Below are positions 1 to 7,856 of a stretch of DNA of 64,000 bases, piece after piece. The translations under genes were made by a program, and so were the position numbers. Under the pieces are notes generated by a model, which worked only from the letters and a program-made list of their open reading frames with translations, was not told the DNA's origin and searched no databases. Positions within the stretch are counted from its first letter, which is position 1, and every line of letters starts with the position of its first letter. The stretch comes from Pseudomonadota bacterium (lineage in GTDB: Bacteria; Pseudomonadota; Alphaproteobacteria; Rhizobiales; Pleomorphomonadaceae). The DNA lies in NCBI GenBank assembly GCA_023436885.1, contig JAEZHI010000015.1:62001-126000 (forward strand). Reading direction: 5' to 3'.

Positions 1-738
1 TCCGTTCCTGAGGATGAGGAGAAGGAGACCGAGCTCAAGGCCTCCGCGCTGATTGCTGCCATTCGAGAGGCTGGCTCGGCACCGGCCGTCACGACATCGG
101 TTGTTCGCGAGGCCGTGGGTACCGGTACCAAGATCGTGCTGGTCGACCACGAGGACAGTTTCGTCCACACCCTCGCCAACTATTTTCGCCAGACTGGCGC
201 GGAGGTGAAGACACTGCGTGCGTCGAAGAGGAAAGGAATCGACCCGTCCTTGATCGCCGCCGAAAAGCCGGATCTCCTCGTCATGTCGCCGGGACCCGGC
301 AATCCGTCGGATTTCCAATGCTCGCGGACCATTGCGGCGGCACGGGAGCTTGGCTTGCCGGTGTTTGGCGTCTGCCTCGGCTTGCAGGCCATGACGGAAG
401 CTTTCGGCGGCCGTTTGGCCCAGCTTGCCGTTCCCTACCACGGCAAGCCGTCAAAAGTGGCGGTTTCGACAAACTCGATCCTGTTTGCGGGTCTGCCGTC
501 CGAGATCGTCATTGGACGCTATCATTCGCTTTACGCCGACAAGGCCTATTTGCCAGCGCCGTTCCGCGTCACCGCGGAAACGGAAGATGGTGTGATCATG
601 GCCATCGAACACGAGAGCGAGGCGTTCGCTGCGGTGCAGTTCCACCCGGAATCGATCATGTCTCTCTCCGCTGATGCGGGGCACGTCATTATCGAGAATG
701 CTATCCTGGGTTTAGTTCGTTCCCGGCAAAATGCTTAG
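1..738 (+). CDS. trpE(G): Anthranilate synthase, fused TrpE(G), C-terminal part
   Basis: The reading frame is open from base 1, so the gene starts outside the window. The first ~40 codons give the end of the TrpE chorismate-binding part (ETELKASALIAAIR) and a short linker. A class I glutamine amidotransferase domain follows, with the nucleophile loop GVCLGLQAM and the His/Glu pair in FHPES. It supplies ammonia from glutamine for conversion of chorismate to anthranilate in tryptophan synthesis. The single-chain TrpE-TrpG fusion is typical of Rhizobiales, whereas most bacteria use two proteins. The methionine-like GTG at 115 is internal to the fusion and not a start. Confidence 0.93.
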   Translation, partial: SVPEDEEKETELKASALIAAIREAGSAPAVTTSVVREAVGTGTKIVLVDHEDSFVHTLANYFRQTGAEVKTLRASKRKGIDPSLIAAEKPDLLVMSPGPGNPSDFQCSRTIAAARELGLPVFGVCLGLQAMTEAFGGRLAQLAVPYHGKPSKVAVSTNSILFAGLPSEIVIGRYHSLYADKAYLPAPFRVTAETEDGVIMAIEHESEAFAAVQFHPESIMSLSADAGHVIIENAILGLVRSRQNA

Positions 739-793
739 CCTGCATCACTTGTTGCAACCTGCGTAAGTGGGAACGATGAACGCTGGTGCGCGA

Positions 794-818
794 TGCCGAG
801 GGCACATGCCTCTCGGCA
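794..818 (+). terminator. Strong hairpin after trpE(G), possible terminator
   Basis: Arms 794-804 and 807-818 pair over 11 positions (TGCCGAG plus GGCA, with one bulged T) around a 2-base loop, 56 bases after the trpE(G) stop. No T-run follows, so it may be a weak or factor-assisted terminator or a 3' stabilising hairpin. Confidence 0.4.
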
Positions 819-1094
819 CTTTCGGGCGCATGCTTTGCATTGGACACGTCAAAATGCACTCAAAGCGGGGCGCCCGGTCATTGTTCAATGAATGAAGCCA
901 TGAAAAATTTCGATATTTATCAGTTACATAAGTCGGCCGACCATCAGTGACCGATACATACGGAGTGTTGTTGCAAGGATGTCGCACTCAAATGGGGAAT
1001 TGAATGTTTCTGGTCGGATACATGAGAAAAAAGGGCTGGAACAACTTTTGGTGCTGGCAGATTGCTCGCGACGCGCTATCATAAAAATTGCGAC

Positions 1095-1193
1095 AACGTT
1101 GCTGGCTCAACTCGTCGCGGGGTTAGCAGCCCCTTCCGCGGTTTTCGCGGACTAGCGGTCCAAACAACTAGAGGGCGCAAGCCCTCTTTTTTT
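1095..1193 (+). ncRNA. Candidate trans-acting small RNA
   Basis: This stretch lies in an 875-base gap without a convincing gene (739-1613). It holds a run of small hairpins, including GGGG/CCCC (1119-1133) and CCGCG-GTTTT-CGCGG (1136-1150), and ends in a textbook intrinsic terminator at 1171-1193. No credible reading frame leads into that terminator, so the transcript is probably non-coding. The layout resembles conserved alphaproteobacterial sRNAs of the mmgR/suhB kind, but I cannot confirm family membership by eye. The 5' end is a guess. The rest of 739-1613 shows only short frames without ribosome binding sites. Confidence 0.5.
1171..1193 (+). terminator. Intrinsic terminator
   Basis: Perfect 6-bp stem GAGGGC/GCCCTC around a GCAA tetraloop, followed by seven T. 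It ends the candidate small RNA. Confidence 0.85.
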
Positions 1194-1613
1194 GTCTTCC
1201 GCAATCAGCTTTCTTTCCAACGTTTAGCTTACCGTCCTCGCTCGGCTTCTTGGAGTTGGCTTGCGATCGCTTGTTCGGCGACGAAACGTGTGAGCACTGA
1301 TGAGGTGCACAACGCAGATCGCGGGTCTCAAAATCGCTGCCCGCTTACGGAAAGGGCTCGATCCCGCCGTTTATGCTCAAATTTGCGCCTTGACCCTTCG
1401 TTTTTTTTACCGAAAGATCAAGGAAACAGAAGGCGGATGAAAAACCGCCAGGGAATAGCGGACAAGGCAATCGGAAAATCTGGTTCAGGCGTGCCTCGAT
1501 CATTCTGAAGCACGGTTGGATCAAGAACATCGGGCGCACCTGATCGGTCGTCACGGTGAACGGAAGTGGTTTGTCTTCGTCGTTACTGAGCACCAGCAAC
1601 GGGACCAATATCC

Positions 1614-2948
1614 ATGCCGGACATTTCTGCGGGACGCCTCGATGCAGGCGACTATGGAAAGAACTTCTCAGACGTTCATCCGCCACTCAGTGCGCATGAG
1701 GCGGTTGTCGAAAGCGATCGCTGCTATTTCTGCTTCGATGCGCCCTGTACGAATGCCTGCCCGACCTCGATTGATATTCCGATGTTCATTCGCAAGATCG
1801 GTACGGGCAATGTTGAAGGCGCGGCCGAGACCATTTTTTCTGCCAATATCCTCGGCGGTATGTGTGCCCGCGTTTGCCCCACCGAAACGCTGTGTGAGGA
1901 AGCTTGCGTCCGCAACGCCGCCGAAGAGAAGCCGGTCCGGATTGGTCTGCTCCAGCGCCACGCCACTGACCACTATATCGAACGCCACGACAGTTACGGC
2001 ACTCGCGCCCCCGACACAGGTCGCAAGATAGCCGTCGTCGGTGCCGGGCCGGCAGGTCTGGCCTGTGCCCACGAGCTGGCGCTGAAGGGACATCAGGTCA
2101 CTATTTTCGAGGCACGCGGCAAGGCCGGCGGTCTCAACGAGTTCGGCATCGCCGCCTACAAGGCCACCGATGGTTTTGCGCAACGCGAGGTAGATTTCGT
2201 GTTGGGTGTCGGCGGTATCGTAGTAGAGGCCGGCAAGGCTCTCGGCCGCGATTTTACGCTCGCCGATCTCAAGTCCAGCTACGATGCGGTTTTCCTTGGT
2301 CTCGGCCTGCAAGCTGTCAACGCCCTGGGTGTCGAGGGTGAGGAAACGGCCGGCGTCGTCGACGCTGTTCGCTGGATCGAAGACCTTCGGCAGTCGCCCG
2401 ACAAGTCGAAGATCGAGGTTGGCGCCAAGGTTGTGGTCATCGGCGGTGGCATGACCGCGGTGGACGCCGCCGTGCAGGCCAAGAAGCTCGGTGCCGATGA
2501 GGTGACCATCGCCTATCGGCGTGGCCCGGCCGAGATGGGCGCCAGCCGCTACGAACAGGAGCTGGCGCAGGTCAACGGCGTTCGCATCCTGCATTGGGTC
2601 GCACCAAAGAAGGTCGTATCGGAAGGCAATGCCGTGGCTGCGGTGGACTTCGAGCACACCGCCCTTGATGCTTCCGGCCGCCTGACCGGAACCGGTAGGA
2701 GCACGCGTCTGCTTGCCGACCAGGTGATGAAGGCGATTGGCCAGACCTTCGTTTCAGGCCCGGTCGGAAGTGGCGAAACCGTCGCTCTTGAGGGCGGACG
2801 CATCGCGGTCGACGAGGAAATGCGCACCTCGCTGGCCGGCGTCTGGGCCGGCGGTGACTGCGTGCGCGGCGGTGAGGACCTCACCGTGCAAGCCGTCGAT
2901 CATGGCAAGCGCGCCGCACTTTCCATCCACGCCGCTCTTTCAGCCTGA
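1614..2948 (+). CDS. preT: NAD-dependent dihydropyrimidine dehydrogenase, subunit PreT
   Basis: 444 residues. The N-terminal region carries the [4Fe-4S] cysteine sets of the dihydropyrimidine dehydrogenase domain (CYFCFDAPCTNACP, then CARVCPTETLCEEAC). An FAD dinucleotide fold with GAGPAGLA starts near residue 139, and a second NAD-binding fold with GGGMTAVDAA lies near 280. With PreA it reduces uracil and thymine to the 5,6-dihydro forms using NADH, the first step of reductive pyrimidine breakdown in the cytosol. preA follows after 13 bases, so the two are co-transcribed. The start ATG at 1614 has only a weak upstream GGGA but gives the usual family length. Glutamate synthase small chains look similar, but the preA neighbour settles the role. 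Confidence 0.93.
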   Translation: MPDISAGRLDAGDYGKNFSDVHPPLSAHEAVVESDRCYFCFDAPCTNACPTSIDIPMFIRKIGTGNVEGAAETIFSANILGGMCARVCPTETLCEEACVRNAAEEKPVRIGLLQRHATDHYIERHDSYGTRAPDTGRKIAVVGAGPAGLACAHELALKGHQVTIFEARGKAGGLNEFGIAAYKATDGFAQREVDFVLGVGGIVVEAGKALGRDFTLADLKSSYDAVFLGLGLQAVNALGVEGEETAGVVDAVRWIEDLRQSPDKSKIEVGAKVVVIGGGMTAVDAAVQAKKLGADEVTIAYRRGPAEMGASRYEQELAQVNGVRILHWVAPKKVVSEGNAVAAVDFEHTALDASGRLTGTGRSTRLLADQVMKAIGQTFVSGPVGSGETVALEGGRIAVDEEMRTSLAGVWAGGDCVRGGEDLTVQAVDHGKRAALSIHAALSA

Positions 2949-2961
2949 CTGGAGTTCCGAC

Positions 2962-4269
2962 ATGGCCGATCTCCGTACCAATTTTCTTGGCATCAAGTCG
3001 CCGAATCCCTTCTGGCTCGCTTCGGCGCCGCCGACCGACAAGAAGTATAACGTCGAACGAGCCTTCCGTGCCGGCTGGGGCGGCGTCGTCTGGAAGACGC
3101 TCGGCGAAGACCCCTCCGTCGTCAACGTCAACGGCCCGCGCTACGGCGCTATCCATTCTGGGGATCGCCGTCTTGCCGGCCTCAACAACATCGAGCTGAT
3201 CACCGACCGCCCGCTGGAATTGAACCTGCGCGAGATCGCCGAAGTGAAGAAGGCCTGGCCCGACCGGGCGCTGGTGGTCTCACTGATGGTGCCTTGCGAC
3301 GAGCTGAACTGGAAGTCGATCATCGCCCGCGTCGAAGAGACCGGAGCCGACGGCCTTGAGCTCAACTTCGGTTGCCCGCACGGCATGAGTGAGCGCGGCA
3401 TGGGCTCGGCGGTGGGGCAGGTGCCCGAATACATCGAGATGGTCGCTCGCTGGTGCAAGGAGGCGACGCGCATGCCGGTGATCGTCAAGCTGACGCCGAA
3501 CATCACCGACATTCGCTACCCGGCTCGCGCCGCCAAGAAGGGCGGTGCCGATGCTGTCTCGCTCATCAATACGATCAACTCGATTGTGGCTGTGGATCTC
3601 GACAGCTTCGCACCCGTTCCGACCATCGACGGCAAGGGCAGCCACGGCGGCTACTGCGGACCGGCGGTGAAGCCGATCGCGCTCAACATGGTGGGCGAGA
3701 TTGCTCGCGATCCAGAGACCTATGGCCTGCCGATTTCGGGCATCGGCGGCATCGAAACCTGGCGCGACGCGGCCGAATACATCGCCCTCGGTTGCGGAAC
3801 CGTGCAGGTCTGCACGGCCGTGATGACCTACGGCTTCAAGATCGTCGAGGAAATGATCGACGGCATGAAGAAGTACATGGACAGCCATGGCTTCTCCACC
3901 ATCGAGGACTTCCGCGGTCTTGCCGTCAAGAACATCTCGGACTGGAAATATCTCAACCTCAATTATATCGCTAAGGCAAAGATCGACCAGGATCTCTGCA
4001 TCAAGTGTGGTCGTTGCCACATTGCCTGCGAGGATACGTCGCACCAGGCGATCACCCACATGGTCGACGGTATCAGGCATTTCGAGGTGAAAGACGAGGA
4101 GTGCGTCGGCTGCAATCTTTGCGTCAACGTCTGTCCTGTCGATGGCTGCATCACCATGGAACCGATGGCGCCGGGTTCGGTTGATCCGCGCACCGGCAAG
4201 ATTGTGCCGGCCCAGTATGCCAACTGGACGACCCATCCCAACAACCCCTCGGCGGTGGCCGCCGAGTAG
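2962..4269 (+). CDS. preA: NAD-dependent dihydropyrimidine dehydrogenase, subunit PreA
   Basis: 435 residues. The first ~330 form the dihydroorotate-dehydrogenase-like FMN barrel, with the active-site cysteine in NFGCPHGMSERGMG. The C-terminal ~100 residues hold two [4Fe-4S] motifs, CIKCGRCHIAC and CVGCNLCVNVC. This is the catalytic subunit that reduces uracil or thymine with electrons passed on by PreT. An open frame extends upstream into preT from 2737, but those codons read as preT out of frame. The ATG at 2962 matches the family N-terminus (DLRTNFLGIKSPNPF) and was chosen. The products feed the dihydropyrimidinase at 11161. Confidence 0.95.
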   Translation: MADLRTNFLGIKSPNPFWLASAPPTDKKYNVERAFRAGWGGVVWKTLGEDPSVVNVNGPRYGAIHSGDRRLAGLNNIELITDRPLELNLREIAEVKKAWPDRALVVSLMVPCDELNWKSIIARVEETGADGLELNFGCPHGMSERGMGSAVGQVPEYIEMVARWCKEATRMPVIVKLTPNITDIRYPARAAKKGGADAVSLINTINSIVAVDLDSFAPVPTIDGKGSHGGYCGPAVKPIALNMVGEIARDPETYGLPISGIGGIETWRDAAEYIALGCGTVQVCTAVMTYGFKIVEEMIDGMKKYMDSHGFSTIEDFRGLAVKNISDWKYLNLNYIAKAKIDQDLCIKCGRCHIACEDTSHQAITHMVDGIRHFEVKDEECVGCNLCVNVCPVDGCITMEPMAPGSVDPRTGKIVPAQYANWTTHPNNPSAVAAE

Positions 4270-4297
4270 GATGAACCACGGATAAGCATTGTTCCGG

Positions 4298-4331
4298 AAT
4301 GTCGGCAGCGTGGCTGATCGCTGCCGACATT
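4298..4331 (+). terminator. 13-bp hairpin closing preTA
   Basis: Perfect arms AATGTCGGCAGCG (4298-4310) and its complement (4319-4331) around an 8-base loop, 29 bases after the preA stop. Only a short T-rich tail follows (CCCATTTG). It probably terminates preTA or stabilises its 3' end. Confidence 0.6.
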
Positions 4332-4392
4332 CCCATTTGATGGGCATCGGTAGGCGCGCCCTTCGGTTCACTACCGAATGGGAGGAGACCAA

Positions 4393-4947
4393 ATGCCGCA
4401 TCGTTGTCCGTGGTATCTTGGCTATTTTCTGCTCAATCCGTTGCGCAGGTTGTGGCAGCACCCGACGCGACTATTGGAGCCCTTCGTTCATGCAGGAGAC
4501 CGTGTGCTCGAGCCGGGGCCGGGCATGGGATACTTCACTCTCGAGTTGGCCCGCCTCGTCGGGCCAACTGGCAAGGTCCATGTCGTCGATATTGAACCGC
4601 GCATGCTCACGGCTTTGGGGCGCCGAGCCAGATCTGCCCGGCTAGAGAGTCGGATCGATATGCGCCTTGGGCGCGAGAATGGCCTCGGCATTGGTGATCT
4701 GGCCGGCGAGATCGACTTTGTTCTCGCTTTCGCCGTGGTTCACGAGCTTGGAAATGTCGCGGGGTTCTTCAATGAGGCGGCGGCAGCTCTGAGGCCGGGC
4801 GGGAGGCTTCTTCTGGCCGAGCCGGCAGGGCACGTTTCGGAAGCTCTTTTTGCTCAGGAATGCGCGGCGGCCGAGGCCGCCGGCTTGTCTATTATCGATC
4901 GTCTGGAGATATGGCAGAGCCGGGCAGTCGTTTTTGCCAGGAACTGA
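4393..4947 (+). CDS. Class I SAM-dependent methyltransferase
   Basis: 184 residues. The SAM-binding motif I is visible as VLEPGPGMGYFT, then an acidic strand end (VHVVDIEP) and a post-I region (DFVLAFAVVHELGNV). This places it among small UbiE/Methyltransf_11-type enzymes, but the substrate cannot be told. The ATG at 4393 was chosen over the one at 4378 because GGGAGGAG sits 6-7 bases upstream of it. It stands alone between preA and the azoreductase and nothing in it points to pyrimidine metabolism. Confidence 0.8.
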   Translation: MPHRCPWYLGYFLLNPLRRLWQHPTRLLEPFVHAGDRVLEPGPGMGYFTLELARLVGPTGKVHVVDIEPRMLTALGRRARSARLESRIDMRLGRENGLGIGDLAGEIDFVLAFAVVHELGNVAGFFNEAAAALRPGGRLLLAEPAGHVSEALFAQECAAAEAAGLSIIDRLEIWQSRAVVFARN

Positions 4948-4955
4948 GGAAGCGA

Positions 4956-5531
4956 TCAGGCGTCAGCGAGCGGCTGGCGGTCTTCACGGATGCGGGCGGC
5001 AACGCTGGCAATTTCAGCCTTGACCGCTTGCATGGCCTTTGCCCGATGCTCCTCGGAAATATTCACGCCCTCGGCGCGTACGACGTCGATTTGGTTGATG
5101 CCGAGCAGACGGAAAAAGGAGCGAAGATAGGGATCGACGAAGTCCTCCTCCGGTCCGCGGTGGAAGCCGCCGCTTGCGTAGGCAACGACGACCTTGCGAC
5201 CGCCCGCAAGCCCTTCCGGCCCCTTCTCGGTATAGCGGAAGGTCTTCCGGGGGATGGAGATCGAGTCGATCCACGCCTTCAGACGAGCTGGGACGCTGAG
5301 GTTGTACATCGGCGCGCCCACCACGATGACATCGGCGGCAAGAAACTCGTCGGCAGCAGGGCTTTCACCCGCGCGCGGGTTGATGGCGCCTGGCTCTTCC
5401 TTGGTCAGGTCGCGATGAATGACGGGCTCATCCGAACCTTCGGTAAGAGCGGCGACAATTGCGGCCGTCATCGAGCGGGAAATGGATCCTTCGGCCTGAA
5501 TGCTGGAATCGATATGCAGGATGGTCACTTG
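4956..5531 (-). CDS. azoR: FMN-dependent NADH-azoreductase
   Basis: 191 residues with the flavodoxin-like fold of AzoR: an N-terminal phosphate-binding region (DSSIQAEGSISRSMT), the core APMYNLSVPARLKAWID and the RTFRYTEKGPEGL-like loop seen here as RKTFRYTEKGPEGL. The enzyme uses NADH to reduce azo compounds and quinones and mainly protects against electrophilic quinones. The GTG at 5531 has GGAG 8 bases upstream and fits the usual N-terminus (TILHIDSS). A TTG further up would add eight residues. It is transcribed divergently from the AraC-type regulator at 5623, its likely controller. Confidence 0.88.
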   Translation of the reverse strand, partial: QVTILHIDSSIQAEGSISRSMTAAIVAALTEGSDEPVIHRDLTKEEPGAINPRAGESPAADEFLAADVIVVGAPMYNLSVPARLKAWIDSISIPRKTFRYTEKGPEGLAGGRKVVVAYASGGFHRGPEEDFVDPYLRSFFRLLGINQIDVVRAEGVNISEEHRAKAMQAVKAEIASVAARIREDRQPLADA

Positions 5532-5622
5532 GGTAGCTCCGATTGCTTTCCGCAAAAACTTATCGCAATGCTGACCGAGCTGTTATCGGTACCGGATCAA
5601 GAAATGCAGAGTTTGGGCCAAA

Positions 5623-6369
5623 GTGACTGAGATCTATCTCAATCGTCTGGTGCAAACCGACGCGCGCCACGTCGCGTCCACTCATGCCCACGATCTGGGG
5701 CAACTCATCTATATCGAGCACGGCGTCCTCAGCCTTGAAGTGAATGGCAATATCTGGGCGATCGCGCCGGGACGGCTGCACTGGATACCCGCGGGCGTGG
5801 AGCATGCATCCCGTTCGCATGGCGAGGTCCGCTTCTGGCGAACACTGGTATCCGAAGATTTTGCCCGGCGCCTGCCAGATGGAACTACCGTGCTCGATGC
5901 GTCTCCGTTGCTTATCTGCGCGATGGACCGCCTGAGAAGCCTCCAGCCGGACGACGCCTTTGTGAGGCTGCTCGTTGACGTCATCGTTCATGAGATCAAC
6001 GCCGGAACCGCCGATGCTCCCGGCATGCGGTTGCCGACCTCATCGCGCATGCGCGACTGGGCTCTTGGCTTTCTGGCTGCGCCGAACATCAAGACCAGCA
6101 TCGACGTGGCGGCCGACGCGGTTGCGATGTCGCGGCGCAGTTTCACCCGGCATTTCGAACAAGAAGTCGGAATGACCTTCGCGGCCTGGAAGCGGGCTGT
6201 GATCGTTCACCGGGCGACCGTTCGGCTAGCCGAAGGTGCTGCTGTCGGCGAGGTTGCGCTGGATGCCGGCTATGAAAGCGTCAGCGCGTTCATCGCCATG
6301 TTCAAGATGGTCAGTGGTCGGCTACCGAGCGAAATCCGACAACAGTCGGCGAAGCTTGATCAGCCCTAG
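5623..6369 (+). CDS. AraC family transcriptional regulator
   Basis: 248 residues starting at GTG. The N-terminal ~85 residues form a cupin-type sensing domain (STHAHDLGQLIYIEHGVLSL, then WIPAGVEHASRSHG). The C-terminal ~100 residues are the double helix-turn-helix of AraC, with MSRRSFTRHFEQEVGMTFAAW and the second helix EVALDAGYESVSAFIAMFKMVSG. The layout is that of AraC members which control a divergent neighbour, here azoR with a 91-base shared promoter. Its last codons overlap the end of the rutR-like gene on the other strand by four bases. Confidence 0.88.
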   Translation: MTEIYLNRLVQTDARHVASTHAHDLGQLIYIEHGVLSLEVNGNIWAIAPGRLHWIPAGVEHASRSHGEVRFWRTLVSEDFARRLPDGTTVLDASPLLICAMDRLRSLQPDDAFVRLLVDVIVHEINAGTADAPGMRLPTSSRMRDWALGFLAAPNIKTSIDVAADAVAMSRRSFTRHFEQEVGMTFAAWKRAVIVHRATVRLAEGAAVGEVALDAGYESVSAFIAMFKMVSGRLPSEIRQQSAKLDQP

Positions 6370-7031
6370 GCCGGCAGAATGCCTCGCATCAGGACCCCGA
6401 TCACGGTGTCAGAGGCCGCCCGGAAGGTCGCCGGATCCTCGACGCCCCGCCCTAGGACCGAGCGTACTTGGGCATCGAAGTCGGCATAATGCTGCGTCGT
6501 TGCCCAGATCATGAAGATCAGGTGGAACGGGTCGATGTCGCGCAGTTTGCCATCGGCGATCCAGCGGCGAATGACCTCGGCCTTTTCCTCGACGATCGAC
6601 TTGAGATCGGTCTTGAGCACGCTGTCGAGGTGCGGCGCCCCGAGCAGCACCTCACCGATGAACAGCCGGCTCTCATGCGGAAAGTCGCGCGACTGCTCGA
6701 GCTTCTGGCGAATATAGCCCGTCAACTCGGTCTCCGGATCGCCATCCACGGCCATGTCGCCGAGCGGGGCGAGCCACATGTCGAGCGTGCGGGTCAGCAC
6801 GGCGGTGTACAGGTCATGCTTGCGGCGGAAGTAATAGAGAAGGTTGGGCTTGGACATGCCAGCCTTCTCTGCGATCTGGTCGACGGTAGCGCCACGAAAG
6901 CCGTAGCGCGAAAACACTTCCAACGCTGCGTCGAGGATGCGTTCTTCGTTTTCCGCCTGAATGCGCGTGCGCTTCTTCGAGCCACGCGCTCGGGCCAAAT
7001 CCTGGCTTTCAGTCGCTGTATCGTAACTCAT
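6366..7031 (-). CDS. rutR: TetR family regulator, RutR-like
   Basis: 221 residues. The TetR DNA-binding domain covers residues ~25-75 (VDQIAEKAGMSKPNLLYYF). The ligand domain matches RutR closely, with DMWLAPLGDM, QSRDFPHESRLF and PFHLIFMIWATTQHYADF. RutR binds uracil or thymine and represses pyrimidine breakdown genes until a pyrimidine is present. An upstream frame extends to 7115, but the ATG at 7031 fits the family. Its position between preTA and the rest of the pathway supports control of this locus. A half-conserved RutR palindrome lies ~80 bases upstream. Confidence 0.88.
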   Translation of the reverse strand: MSYDTATESQDLARARGSKKRTRIQAENEERILDAALEVFSRYGFRGATVDQIAEKAGMSKPNLLYYFRRKHDLYTAVLTRTLDMWLAPLGDMAVDGDPETELTGYIRQKLEQSRDFPHESRLFIGEVLLGAPHLDSVLKTDLKSIVEEKAEVIRRWIADGKLRDIDPFHLIFMIWATTQHYADFDAQVRSVLGRGVEDPATFRAASDTVIGVLMRGILPA

Positions 7032-7106
7032 GAAACGAATGTCCACGCTATCGACCTGTTCGGCAAGTCCGGATCGAGGGCAAAGCGGCAGTCGCCGTGG
7101 ATGAAT

Positions 7107-7122
7107 TTGCCTCAATGGTCAA
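7107..7122. promoter_or_regulatory. Candidate RutR operator
   Basis: The 16 bases fit the RutR pattern TTGACCA-NN-TGGTCAA: the right half TGGTCAA is perfect and the left half TTGCCTC matches 4 of 7. It lies 76 bases upstream of the rutR-like ATG, overlapping the stop of the XRE-cupin gene, and could give autoregulation. Confidence 0.4.
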
Positions 7123-7667
7123 AAACTGGGCGGCGTACATACCGAAATAACCTCGCAGATCTCGTCTCCCACGTTGCGAAAGCGGTGTGGCTCGTGGCTC
7201 TTGAAATAATAGGCCTCGCCAGGCCCCAGCACCTGTCGCTTGTCGCCAACGATCACTTCGATCTGTCCTTTGAGAACGATGCCGCCTTCCTCGCCTTCGT
7301 GGCGCAGATGGATTCGCCCGGAGCTGCTGCCGATCTCGTACCGTTCGAAGAGGATCTGCAGAGCCTTGCCAGTCAGGTCGCGCCCTACCTGACGATAGGA
7401 AACGCCACCGCGGCCGATCTCCATGAGATCGTGGGGCTTGAAGAAAATCTGTTCTGCCGCCGGTTCGTCCTCGGCAAAGAAGTCGGCCATCGGCACTGGC
7501 AGGGCGTCGAGAATGCGCTTTAGCGCGCCAACCGACGGGCTGATGGTGTTGGATTCGATCTGGCTGACGGTGGCGTTCGAGATGCCGGCACGTCGCGCCA
7601 ACTCGCGTTGTGACAGGCCGCGTGCTTCGCGAAACCGCCTGAGTTTGCCGCCGAGATCGAGGCTCAT
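7119..7667 (-). CDS. XRE family regulator with C-terminal cupin
   Basis: 182 residues. A helix-turn-helix of the XRE type fills residues ~7-60 (LRRFREARGLSQRELARRAG, then NATVSQIESNTISPS). A cupin ligand domain fills ~110-180 (RHEGEEGGIVLKGQIEV, GEAYYFKSHEPHRF). PuuR, which controls putrescine and GABA breakdown, has this architecture. It is divergent from the beta-alanine aminotransferase at 7857 with a 189-base gap, so control of that gene by beta-alanine or a related amine is plausible. The ATG at 7667 was chosen; the frame continues upstream but without domain content. Confidence 0.85.
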   Translation of the reverse strand: MSLDLGGKLRRFREARGLSQRELARRAGISNATVSQIESNTISPSVGALKRILDALPVPMADFFAEDEPAAEQIFFKPHDLMEIGRGGVSYRQVGRDLTGKALQILFERYEIGSSSGRIHLRHEGEEGGIVLKGQIEVIVGDKRQVLGPGEAYYFKSHEPHRFRNVGDEICEVISVCTPPSF

Positions 7668-7856
7668 CGCATCCACCACTGTTAAGTTGTTTATTTTATC
7701 GAACAGGTCGCCATAAACCGCCTGCATTTGCAAGGGTCGCGATCTGCACAAGATAACTGCTTGTTCAGGAAACGAGCATGTCGTTATCTACGTGTCGATC
7801 CGGACGCCGCTCGAGAGCTATCCAAGTTTCGCCGTCCGCTTCGCTCGGAGATTTCC

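Noticed and set aside
1062..1508. A 148-codon plus-strand frame after trpE(G)
   Set aside because: It runs through a perfect intrinsic terminator and has an Arg/Ser-rich, low-information product.
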